A stretch of DNA of 64,000 nucleotides, taken from Malachius bipustulatus (Eukaryota; Arthropoda; Insecta; Coleoptera; Melyridae). This document shows positions 42,385-51,055 of this stretch, in pieces. The DNA lies in assembly GCA_910589415.1 (NCBI GenBank), contig OU342632.1, positions 50,209,341 to 50,273,340 of the forward strand. Direction: 5' to 3'. Position 1 is the stretch's first letter. Each line of letters opens with the position of its first letter. The notes beneath the pieces were generated by a model. That model ran no database searches. It was not told the DNA's origin and saw nothing but the letters and a program-made list of their open reading frames with translations. The translations under genes and the position numbers were made by a program.

Positions 42385-43527
42385 TAACGAAGTCAAGTAA
42401 TCGAGAAACCCTGAATGTCAAAAACCCTGAAAACTACCGACCGATTAGTCTACTATCGGTATTTGATAAAATTCTTGAATCCCTTGTCTCATCTCGTCTT
42501 ATTGACTTTCTAGACAAAACAAAGATCCTTTCCCGCTCCCAGCATGGTTTTCTTAAAAACAGATCTACCCAGACGGCTCTTGTGGAGCTCACGGACTTCA
42601 TATCTCAGGGTTTGGAGGAGGGGATGCGCACTGTGGGCTGGCTTTTGGATCTCTCCAAGGCCTTCGACAGTGTGTGCCACGAGTGCCTCCTTCGGAAACT
42701 GGAGAATGTCGGAGTTCGTGGATTGCCCCTTTCTTGGTTTACCAGCTACCTACAGGGAAGAACACAGGCGGTTCAGATTACTAGGTCTGATGGCCGACCT
42801 GTGCGATCACCTTTTGCTCCAGTCTCCTCTGGGGTGCCACAGGGTAGTGTTCTCGGTCCACTTCTTTTTCTTATCTTCATTAACGATCTGGGCCCCAAAA
42901 TAACCTCCCCAAATTCACTCTGTGTTAACTATGCTGATGATGCAACAATTCTTATTAGGATAAAACCAGGCGACCTTCCTAGTCTGATAGATACCATTCA
43001 ACTCCCGTTGAAAAGAGCAAGTTTATGTCTCAGGGCCAATGAACTAAAACTCAACTTAGACAAAACTGAGCTGATTGATTTTCACTCTAGTCGATTACGT
43101 CTTCCACCTTTACCCTCCATACCCACCGATGGTGCCTTGATCGAGCCGAAGGGCGTGGTGAAGTTTTTGGGCTTCCACATCGACCAGAACCTAAACTGGT
43201 CGGCTCACACAGATCATTTGTGCCGTCGTCTTGCTAGTGTCTGCTTCCTTCTTAGACGCCTTCAGCACACGGTGTCCCTTGAGGTTCTTCTCTTTGCTTA
43301 TTATGGGCATTTCATCAGCCACGTGAACTATGGGCTGGCTGTCTGGGGTGGGTCTGAGAGATCTCTGCGAGGGTTTTTCTTCTTCAAAAGAGAGCGATTA
43401 GGATCCTGACAGGCTTGTCAATGCAGCAGTCATGCAGAGGCCATTTCAGGCGGCTTTGACTTCTTACCGTGCCTGCTTTGTATGTCTTCTCTCTGCTCAA
43501 ACTGATCCACAAAAATCAGGATAGACT
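42385..43527 (+). pseudogene. Jockey/CR1-like LINE reverse transcriptase
   Basis: An open frame to 43409 covers a near-complete RT domain: ENYRPISLLSVFDKILE (motif 1), SQHGFLKNRSTQTALVEL, GWLLDLSKAFDSV (catalytic Asp), SSGVPQGSVLGPLLFLIFIN, NYADDATILI (YADD at codons 192-195 of the 42357 frame), LNLDKTELIDF and VKFLGFHIDQNLNW. After a frameshift near 43380 it continues QKRAIRILTGLS ... SLLKLIHKNQDRL up to the Gypsy insertion. The endonuclease is missing through 5' truncation. The same LINE resumes at 46942 and 49311. The codons are mostly intact, so the copy is fairly recent. Confidence 0.88.
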
Positions 43528-43631
43528 TGTAGCGGCTATTGGCATGCGCCTGACAAATGATTATGACGTTTAACTTCAGTGTTTAAGAAGAGGAGTGAAG
43601 GAAGAGAATTAATAAAATGTCAAGTTTCTCA
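43528..43631 (+). repeat. Truncated 5' LTR of Gypsy element
   Basis: 104 bp starting TGTAGCGGCTATTGGCATGC, base-for-base identical to the first 104 bp of the right LTR. It ends abruptly at TTTCTCA where the right LTR continues TTATTGATTTG. The ATG used for the pol frame (43617) lies inside this LTR remnant and so is an accident of the deletion. Confidence 0.85.
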
Positions 43632-46601
43632 GTCAGACCGGTCGTAAATTCAATTAATTCGTGCCGCTTATTCGTAAGAGACGATACATCTCGCCGTTAT
43701 TTAATTGACACTGGCGCAGAAGTTTGTGTGATACCTGCAAAGGACTATCCTAAATCTCTAAGATCAATATCGCAGCCACTTCTTGCTGCAAATGGTTCGA
43801 TTATTAATACTTATGGTCATTTAAATTGCAACGTAAAATTTAAAAACAAATCTTTTAGATTTCCCTTTATAATTGCAGATGTTCCTCACGCAATTATAGG
43901 TGCAGACTTCCTCACTAAATTCAATATTACAGTTGATCTGAAGAATAAAAGACTTGTGTGTGATGTTAACAACTACATTTATGGTAACATAAACTCAATT
44001 AGTGACAGTGTTGCATATTTGCATTCGGTAGTTGAGGCTTCCCTTAATGAACATTCGATCGTAACAACCGGTAATCCATGTTTTGCACATGCTAGACGTT
44101 TACCCCCACACAAACTGCAGGCAGCTAAAGCTGAATTTGATAAATTGTTGAAATCTAATATTTGCAAAATTTCGAGTAGTCCGTGGAGCAGCCCAATCCA
44201 TATGGTCAAGAAGAAAGACAATACGTGGAGAATTTGTGGAGACTATCGTCAGCTGAACAAGCAGACCATTCCTGACAGATATCCATTACCTCATCTTCAC
44301 GATGTTGCCGTCAACCTCAAGGACTCTAAGATTTTCAGTAAAATCGACATCAAAAGGGCCTACCACAACATTCCAATGAAACAAGAAGACATTTGCAAAA
44401 CTGCAGTAATCACTCCATTCGGCCTCTTTGAATACACCAAAATGCCTTTTGGTCTCAAAAATGCGTCACAGACTTTTCAAAGATTCATAAACCAAATTCT
44501 TCAACCATATCAATTTTGTTTTGCCTATATCGATGATATATTAATTTTTTCACGTAATCCTGATGATCATGAACGCCATTTGCAAACCATTCTAGATATT
44601 CTTAGACGAAATAACCTAGAAGTTAATCTGGATAAATGTGAGTTGCGACAAAAATCTCTGAATTTCTTAGGACACTTAATCAGCGCTGATGGTATCAAGC
44701 CGTCCACTGAAAGAATGCAAACAATTCTTAACTACCCCGAACCAAAAACTAACCTCGAGATGAAGAGATTCCTAGGTATGATAAATTTTTATCGACGGTT
44801 TATCCCTAAAGCAGCAGAACTGCAGTTGAACCTGAACACTTTCAGCAACAAGAAAAACGACAAAACTGTTTACGTTTGGAATCCCGAGAAACGAGCTGCC
44901 TTCATGAAGTTCAAAGACTTGTTAGCTTCAGCTCAACATTTAAACTTTCCTGACGAGACTGCTGAAATTCATCTGACAACAGACGCCTCGTCCATTGCAT
45001 TAGGTGCCGTAGTTAATCAGTCAAAGAATTCTGTAACTAAACCACTTGCATTTTTCTCCAGAAAATTAACAAATACTGAACGTAACTATTCGACTTACGA
45101 TAGAGAACTACTAGCAATGTATGAATCGATTAGACATTTCCGATATTTGCTAGAAAGTCGACAGTTTACTATCTTCACTGATCACAAGCCATTAATCTAT
45201 GCTTTTAATCAAAAAAGTGATAAATGTTCTCCTAGGCAAATAAGACAACTCCAATTCATCAGTGAATTTTCTACAGACATAAGATACATCAAAGGTTCAC
45301 TTAATGATGTTGCAGATGCGCTTTCTCGAATTGAACCCATACAACATGTGAACTATGAATCAATTCAAAAACATCAAAGTAATGATCCCGAACTCAAAAA
45401 CTTTCTTGAAAATCCAACCAACTCGAATTTACTATTAAAATTGCACCACTTTGGCAATTACGACATCTACTGTGATACAGTTAATGGCCACACTCGTCCA
45501 TACATTCCTATTCATTATAGAGAAGTGATTTTTAAGGCAATGCATAATTTGGCTCATCCAGGTGTCAGAGCCACCTATAAATTGATTCGTCAACGTTTTG
45601 TCTGGCCGAACATGCATCAGTATATTTCGAAGATGGTCAAGGAATGCTTACAGTGCCAAAGGTCAAAAATTCAACGACACACAAAAAGTCCTTTACAAAA
45701 ATTTATTACTCCATCGACACGCTTCGCTCATATCCATGTTGATATAGTTGGTCCACTGCCTTCAATTAATCAGTATCCATATCTACTTACGTGTGTAGAC
45801 AGATTTACACGATGGCCTGAAGCTTACCCACTGAAGAACATCACAGCCGAAACAGTTACTGAAACATTTTATAGAGAGTTTATTTCAAGATTTGGAGTTC
45901 CGGCCACAGTTACTACAGATCAAGGCAGACAATTCATGTCGGCCACATTCAAGGATTTCCTCAAATCATTAGGAATAGCACACGTCAGAACTTCACCCTA
46001 TCATCCCCAGTCGAACGGGATGGTGGAACGTTTCCACCGAACTCTAAAGTCAGCTCTCATGGCAAGTGATCAAAACTGGTTTAACGCTCTTCCAACCGTC
46101 CTGTTGGGATTAAGATCAGTTCTAAAACCAGACATAAAGTGTACTTCTGCTGAATTAGTGTATGGCTCACCAATCCGTTTACCAGGAGAATTCTTCATAG
46201 AACCAAGCTCTCCTACCCCACCACACCTTTTTGCTCAAAAGTTGAGAAATTATTTGCAAAAAATTAAAGCAGCAGCTCCCAGATACCAAACATCACACGT
46301 GTTTGTACCCAAGGATCTGCAAACATGTACACATGTCTTTTGTCGAAATGATGCTGTATCACCACCACTTACTCCTCCATATGATGGACCCTTTGAAGTC
46401 TTAGCAAGAAAAGAAAAAATCATTAAGATACGAAGAAATAATCGAGATTCCTGGATTTCTGTTGATCGTTTGAAGCCAGCTTTTATTCAGGCTGAAAACC
46501 AAATTTTGCATGATCACAGCTATTCAAAAATCAACATCATTAATCCAATTTCAAACGCCAAGAAGAGTAATCTCAAAAGGGTGAGATTCTCCATTCCATG
46601 A
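43617..46601 (+). CDS. pol: Gypsy pol polyprotein (protease-RT-RNase H-integrase)
   Basis: 994 codons, uninterrupted. Aspartic protease: IDTGAEVCVIP (DTG at residues 31-33). RT: WRICGDYRQLNKQTIPDRYP, then AYIDDILIFS (YIDD at 304-307). RNase H: TTDASSIALGAV (catalytic Asp 456) and the TDHKPL motif. Integrase: zinc finger H643/H647/C677/C680, catalytic D709, D768 and E804 (a D,D-35-E spacing), then a GPFEVL...VDRLKPA C-terminal module. All catalytic residues are present. No gag is encoded, so it could not make particles alone. The first codons come from the LTR. The intact frame and identical LTR stretches suggest recent insertion. Confidence 0.93.
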   Translation: MSSFSVRPVVNSINSCRLFVRDDTSRRYLIDTGAEVCVIPAKDYPKSLRSISQPLLAANGSIINTYGHLNCNVKFKNKSFRFPFIIADVPHAIIGADFLTKFNITVDLKNKRLVCDVNNYIYGNINSISDSVAYLHSVVEASLNEHSIVTTGNPCFAHARRLPPHKLQAAKAEFDKLLKSNICKISSSPWSSPIHMVKKKDNTWRICGDYRQLNKQTIPDRYPLPHLHDVAVNLKDSKIFSKIDIKRAYHNIPMKQEDICKTAVITPFGLFEYTKMPFGLKNASQTFQRFINQILQPYQFCFAYIDDILIFSRNPDDHERHLQTILDILRRNNLEVNLDKCELRQKSLNFLGHLISADGIKPSTERMQTILNYPEPKTNLEMKRFLGMINFYRRFIPKAAELQLNLNTFSNKKNDKTVYVWNPEKRAAFMKFKDLLASAQHLNFPDETAEIHLTTDASSIALGAVVNQSKNSVTKPLAFFSRKLTNTERNYSTYDRELLAMYESIRHFRYLLESRQFTIFTDHKPLIYAFNQKSDKCSPRQIRQLQFISEFSTDIRYIKGSLNDVADALSRIEPIQHVNYESIQKHQSNDPELKNFLENPTNSNLLLKLHHFGNYDIYCDTVNGHTRPYIPIHYREVIFKAMHNLAHPGVRATYKLIRQRFVWPNMHQYISKMVKECLQCQRSKIQRHTKSPLQKFITPSTRFAHIHVDIVGPLPSINQYPYLLTCVDRFTRWPEAYPLKNITAETVTETFYREFISRFGVPATVTTDQGRQFMSATFKDFLKSLGIAHVRTSPYHPQSNGMVERFHRTLKSALMASDQNWFNALPTVLLGLRSVLKPDIKCTSAELVYGSPIRLPGEFFIEPSSPTPPHLFAQKLRNYLQKIKAAAPRYQTSHVFVPKDLQTCTHVFCRNDAVSPPLTPPYDGPFEVLARKEKIIKIRRNNRDSWISVDRLKPAFIQAENQILHDHSYSKINIINPISNAKKSNLKRVRFSIP

Positions 46602-46665
46602 TCTTTCCATTTTCCAACCATATGATTTACCAATCTACCTAAATAATCTTTTGGAGGGGGAGTAT

Positions 46666-46941
46666 TGTAGCGGCTATTGGCATGCGCCTGACAAATGATT
46701 ATGACGTTTAACTTCAGTGTTTAAGAAGAGGAGTGAAGGAAGAGAATTAATAAAATGTCAAGTTTCTCATTATTGATTTGACATTAAGACATTCAGATTG
46801 TACCAAGTTAAAAAAGTTGTAATATCTACATAATAATTATTACTTTGTTCATGTTTCCTAAATAAATAAATTAATAAATCATAAACATTAACACATCCAA
46901 GTGTTAAAGACTTTTACCTTACCGATTCACCCATCACTACA
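46666..46941 (+). repeat. 3' LTR of Gypsy element
   Basis: 276 bp with TGTAG / CTACA inverted termini. It contains AATAAATAAATTAATAAAT (46860-46880), a plausible polyadenylation region. The first 104 bp equal the 5' LTR remnant. The end was chosen by the terminal inverted repeat and by the resumption of LINE coding sequence at 46942. Confidence 0.75.
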
Positions 46942-47165
46942 GTACCAGGTTCAATTTGTTTAAACCTCCTAAACACCATCTGTCGTCTTCAGAAAGGACA
47001 TTCACGTACGCATCTATCAAATACCTGAACCACTTCAAAATAGATCCTGCAACTGTTGGGTTCTCAGCGTACAGTGCGTATCTCTGGAAACATCTCACGG
47101 AGTTGGAACCCTACACTACCTCTTATATACTGTCCTTCCACCTCCCATCCCTACCTGCAGTCTGA
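46942..47165 (+). pseudogene. LINE ORF2 C-terminus, continued after Gypsy
   Basis: Reads TRFNLFKPPKHHLSSSERTF, YASIKYLNHFKID and a stop after about 70 codons (46956-47165). The N-T-R...P...T...S...Y...I..YN-LP style matches the C-terminal tail that follows HKNQDRL in jockey/CR1-like ORF2. It is the downstream part of the LINE at 42385-43527. Confidence 0.7.
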
Positions 47166-47798
47166 TAATAGCTTCGTTCGCGGATACAATCCAGAACCGG
47201 TTCGGAATCAGTTTAGAACTATTCCGGATTGTCGTAGAGCGCATGCCTAAGTGCGAACTGGTTCAGGATTTTATTTCACCGCGAACGAAGCAGGGACCGG
47301 ATGAGAACTCCGAACTGTCAGATGACGAATGATTCCGTCTAACCCGCAGAGTAAGGACTGAGGCACTAAAAGTTCTTATTTTATGGTCAACAATTAATTC
47401 AAAATTTAACCTATATAAAGAATAAACGCTTTGGGCCTTTGTCACAGTATAGTTTATCTGTGTATTATGAAAAGATCTTTTGTGTAGCAGTACCTAACCA
47501 CACAAACCTTTGCGATTGTTTTGTTTTACTGGTATCGGATACGGTAAATTATTTTTATAATGTTATTTATTTTTATTGTATTATACGTCGACGCCGTCAC
47601 GACAAAAAGGCGTAAGCGGCAAACATAAAATTTTACAGGAGAAGCAAAAAACCGTTTATAGGGTGAAATCTTCACGTTGAAGTTAAATTTTTTTTGCCAG
47701 TGAACAGATTGTTTAAGCAGATAATTTATTTTGATAAACAATGGCGTTTAATTTTTACAATGTTTATTTTATTTAAATAAATGTCGCTTAAGCCTTTT

Positions 47799-48029
47799 TT
47801 AAATTTTAGCGCTGGTGAATACGCCTTTTTGAGGGTACTTACGTCTTTGCAACTGCACATTTTTTTGTTTTGATTGGAGCTTACGCCCTCGTATTTTTGA
47901 CACCGATTTAGGTCTTTCTACTGTGTTTTTTGCGATAAAGTAAAATCCACCAAAAGTTATGAAAATTAAAAGCCAAGATGTTTCGTATTTTTTAATGATA
48001 AACATAACATAGATAAAATAACAAAACAA
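47799..48029 (-). CDS. Small basic ORF in nested TIR element
   Basis: A 76-codon frame with a hydrophobic start (WLLIFITFGGFYFIA) and a strongly basic end (SKIRGRKLQSKQKNVQLQRRKY). It may be a downstream exon of the frame at 48135-48356, since both are antisense inside the same element. No family recognised. Confidence 0.2.
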   Translation of the reverse strand: MFCYFIYVMFIIKKYETSWLLIFITFGGFYFIAKNTVERPKSVSKIRGRKLQSKQKNVQLQRRKYPQKGVFTSAKI

Positions 48030-48134
48030 TAACTATTCTTCATAAACTCGAAATTCATATAAGTTCAAAAAACTAAAACTAAAATTTAATAACTCTAAAA
48101 AATAATACCTATAGCATACAAAAATTTATAAAAA

Positions 48135-48356
48135 TCAGTGAATACACTGAACACAATTGATTTTTGTATCAACGGTTTCGCATTGATCCAGGAAAACTAT
48201 ATCATTTAATAAAGCCTCATTTAATAAGTGATCGATGTTATTATCTTCAATATTATTAGGATAATTATTTGTAACGAGATTCGTTGTCTCTTCTTTTAAA
48301 ACCAAATTCAAAATTCTTCGCCCGCGAGTTTCCATTTTCGAAAAAGGCGTAAGCAC
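48135..48356 (-). CDS. Small acidic ORF in nested TIR element
   Basis: A 73-codon frame: METRGRRILNLVLKEETTN (second Met) followed by an Asn/Asp-rich stretch (NNIEDNNIDHLLNEALLNDI). Its start is next to an AGGCGTAAG repeat. Possibly a first exon of an element-encoded protein; unrecognised, and could be chance. Confidence 0.2.
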   Translation of the reverse strand: MLTPFSKMETRGRRILNLVLKEETTNLVTNNYPNNIEDNNIDHLLNEALLNDIVFLDQCETVDTKINCVQCIH

Positions 48357-49310
48357 TGTTCAGAAACATTTTTTAATACAGCATTATTAAAATAAATCAC
48401 GATGTAGATTTAAATAGTATGAGTGTTTTTGGTACATAATTAAGAGGTTTTATCACGAGATAGTTAGTTTATCCTCAATAGATCATAATTAAAGTAAAAA
48501 CAGTCAATTGAAAATTCATTGATAATGCACAGGAAAATGTCGTTTACGCCTTCTTAAAACAAAACATCAAAAAGGCTTAAGCGACAAATATCTTTTTTCT
48601 CAATTTCTCTCTTTGATTATTAAGGAAAACGACTAGAAGCTAGTATTTCTTCATTCATTTCTTTAAAATAAAGTAGTACTATTATTATATTACTTATCAT
48701 AGTTATAAATTATTCACAATTCGTTAAAGGCGTAACGGCTACAAACACCATGCGTTTAGTGCGTCACTTGTCGCTTACCGGTTCTCATCCGCACTTAAAA
48801 ATATTTGCAGATTGTCGGTTACACAAGTTTGAACTGGGATATTTCACGATACGAATTTATGGCGGTTATAGCAGTCGTGTTAGTCGATTGGGCGTATTTT
48901 CCTCTTCAAGTAGATACCATAACGTAATTTTACAAATTTTGGCACTTACGCCTTTTTGTCGTGACGGCGTCGACGTCAATAAATAATTATATTGGAATAA
49001 AAAAGTGCGAATCTGAAAGAGGTAAATACTTTGAATTATATCTACTTATTTTATTATACAAATCATCGACATCAGAGCAGAATTACGCATGAGCAGCGGA
49101 ACCGAACTACTAGTTCCTGCAAAATCCCAGAACTGCTAGAATCGGTTCTGAACCGATAATGAACCGGTTCGATGAGTACCGCGAACGCAGAACTGTTAGT
49201 ACTGGTTACTAAAAATTCAGAATTTATGCACCGCGAACGCCGCTTTTCTCACTGCGCATACGCAAGAGTTCTAAACCGGTTCAGAACTGTATCCGCGAAC
49301 GAAGCTATTA

Positions 49311-49575
49311 AAACACCTAAAACTCAAAGCCTTGATCCATCCTTATCATAGAGATGGAACTATGCCTCGATCGAGAACTGATTTCTTTGGTGTCTCTGCG
49401 CGTCTCGACCCTCACTGTTCCCGGCGTTATGTTGACATGCTGTGTGTTTTAAATTTTTACTGTTTGACTTTATGTTTGTTTTTATAATTTCTGTAATGAC
49501 GCTGTTGTACTGAGCAATGACTGTTGTAATTCAAGTACAATAAAGAAATTTGTAATTGTAATTGTAATTGAGAAG
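49311..49575 (+). mobile_element. LINE 3' UTR and (TTGTAA)n tail
   Basis: After the TIR element the LINE continues with a short 3' UTR, an AATAAA signal (49541-49546) and the tail TTGTAATTGTAATTGTAATT (49550-49569). This is the natural 3' end of the LINE begun at 42385: the microsatellite tail marks the reverse-transcription start. Confidence 0.7.
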
Positions 49576-50267
49576 AGAAGATCGTTGAGATAAACAATTC
49601 TACCGGGGAACAGTTACAGTGTCTTTAGTGAATTGAGAAACCGTGTATTAAAATGTGTCCAGAAGAGTGAAGGACATTTCACTTATCTTTTAAATTTGGA
49701 TTTTATTTATGTTTTTTATAAAATGTCGATAAAGTGAGTGCATATTGTATTAATGTTCTTAAATGCTTTGACAACTGTCCTAACCTATCAAAATGAATAG
49801 CTGTCAGTTGTAAAGAGTGTATTTGTTCGAACACCTTTTATTAAATTAAGTATACTTACAGTTAGCAACCCAATTATGAAAACAATTCGATAAACCTTCA
49901 AATTTTTAGTTTGGTGAAAAATAGAGAAACAGACAATTTTGTAGCTTTAATTTAATTTCTAGTGACGTTAATTTTTATATACAGCATATATTATTTTGGC
50001 TCAGTAATGACAACATCGTAATTTTTTTTATGGGACAATTTTTTTTATTATCTGAGAAAAATCAATAAGAATGGTTTTCACGGAGTTTAAATTATGTAGT
50101 TTAGGAGTTATAAGGAAGTGAAAATTTCAATTTTACATTTTGAAAAGCAATGTACCTAACTTGTAAAAGGTTAAAGATACAGAAAAATTATTTACTTGTC
50201 CTTGTGTTAACTTTTCACATTGTATCCTACTTACTATGTGGTTTTAATTTTAATACAGCATGATATA
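49576..50267. other. AT-rich non-coding DNA
   Basis: Nothing recognised. Confidence 0.3.
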
Positions 50268-50543
50268 TGGTTTGTCCAATGAGTGTTGTCTGGTGAGATG
50301 CCACACTGTTTATAAACTATTTGATTTAATACGATCAAATTCGTACTAATTACTATTTATTATAATTGTACGAATCGAATCAATGATTGTATTACAATAA
50401 ATATATTAATTAATAATAAACATTATGATTATCATATACTTAAATCAATTATTATAATTGTACGAATGAAATCTCATAAAATAAAATCGTTTATAGTAGG
50501 ATCGGTGGGGCATCTCACCGGACAACACTCACTGGACAAACCA
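50268..50543. mobile_element. Foldback MITE TGGTTTGTCCAATGAGTGTT
   Basis: Inverted ends of about 36 bp: TGGTTTGTCCAATGAGTGTT then GTCTGGTGAGATGCC, and the inverse at 50508-50543. The middle also contains two copies of TTATAATTGTACGAAT. Target duplication is unclear (flanks are AT-only). Non-coding. Confidence 0.75.
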
Positions 50544-51055
50544 TTAATTATAAGATTTTTAAACACCGAATATAAAAATTTCAAATGGACTCTAAAGTAA
50601 CATACGAAAATTTAAGATATAGGGACATGTAAGCCGTTTTTTGATATTTGGAGCCGTTTCATATGCGCTATTTACAAAATGAAAGTTTTTTTATTTTCAT
50701 TTGTTTATAACTTATAACCTATTTAATTTAAACATCAACTGTACAAACCATTCTTCTTGTATTTTTTCAGGAAGTATGAAAATACAATTATATACAGAGT
50801 GTCTTATTTACAAAATAGACGATTTCGTCATCACTGAGCCAAGGAACATCCTCTATAAACAAATTTTGCGTCAATAGAACCTAAACTTAATGAAAAATTA
50901 CGTGTTTCGAGTTTTTTTAATTCCACAAAAAATATTAACTGAGAAAAAGAATTTATTTGTTACATATGATTCAAACTACATAAAAATATAGTTTGCTAAA
51001 ACAATATACGGTTACCTGGTTGCCTGGTTGGCTGACAAAAGTTGTCAGGTTTAAA
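50544..51055. other. AT-rich non-coding DNA
   Basis: GGTTACCTGGTTGCCTGGTT at 51010-51029 is a short imperfect repeat. Phrases at 50580-50760 (AAAATTTAAGATATAGGGAC, ATAACTTATAACC) resemble the interior of the foldback at 54519-55373, so a decayed relative is likely. Confidence 0.35.

Larger units (their letters stand above)
43528..46941 (+). mobile_element. Ty3/Gypsy LTR retrotransposon, gag-less
   Basis: Inserted in the LINE. The right LTR (46666-46941) has TGTAG...CTACA ends. The left LTR keeps only its first 104 bp and then joins pol directly, so 172 bp of LTR, the primer-binding site, leader and gag are missing. A polypurine tract GGAGGGGGAG lies just before the right LTR (46653-46662). 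No matching target duplication is seen (flanks AGACT and GTACC). The LINE peptide also seems to lack a few residues across the insertion, hinting at a small target-site deletion. Confidence 0.88.
47585..48976. mobile_element. Nested TIR element with AGGCGTAAG repeats
   Basis: 32-bp perfect inverted ends: ACGTCGACGCCGTCACGACA then AAAAGGCGTAAG, at 47585-47616 and inverse 48945-48976. The decamer AAGGCGTAAG, or close forms in either orientation, recurs about nine times within 1.4 kb (for example 47605, 47785, 47824, 47881, 48343, 48543, 48571, 48727, 48946). Two short antisense frames lie between them. Target duplication not found. Superfamily unknown. Confidence 0.75.
47168..49308. mobile_element. 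TIR element ATAGCTTCGTTCGCGGATAC
   Basis: The left end ATAGCTTCGTTCGCGGATAC and the inverse at the right are flanked by TA (47166-47167, 49309-49310). Near both ends the motif GAACCGGTTC or variants (AACTGGTTCAG, GAACCGATAATG) recurs many times, probably subterminal binding sites. It interrupts the LINE's 3' UTR and is itself interrupted by the element at 47585-48976, leaving about 0.75 kb of its own sequence. No transposase seen. Confidence 0.75.
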
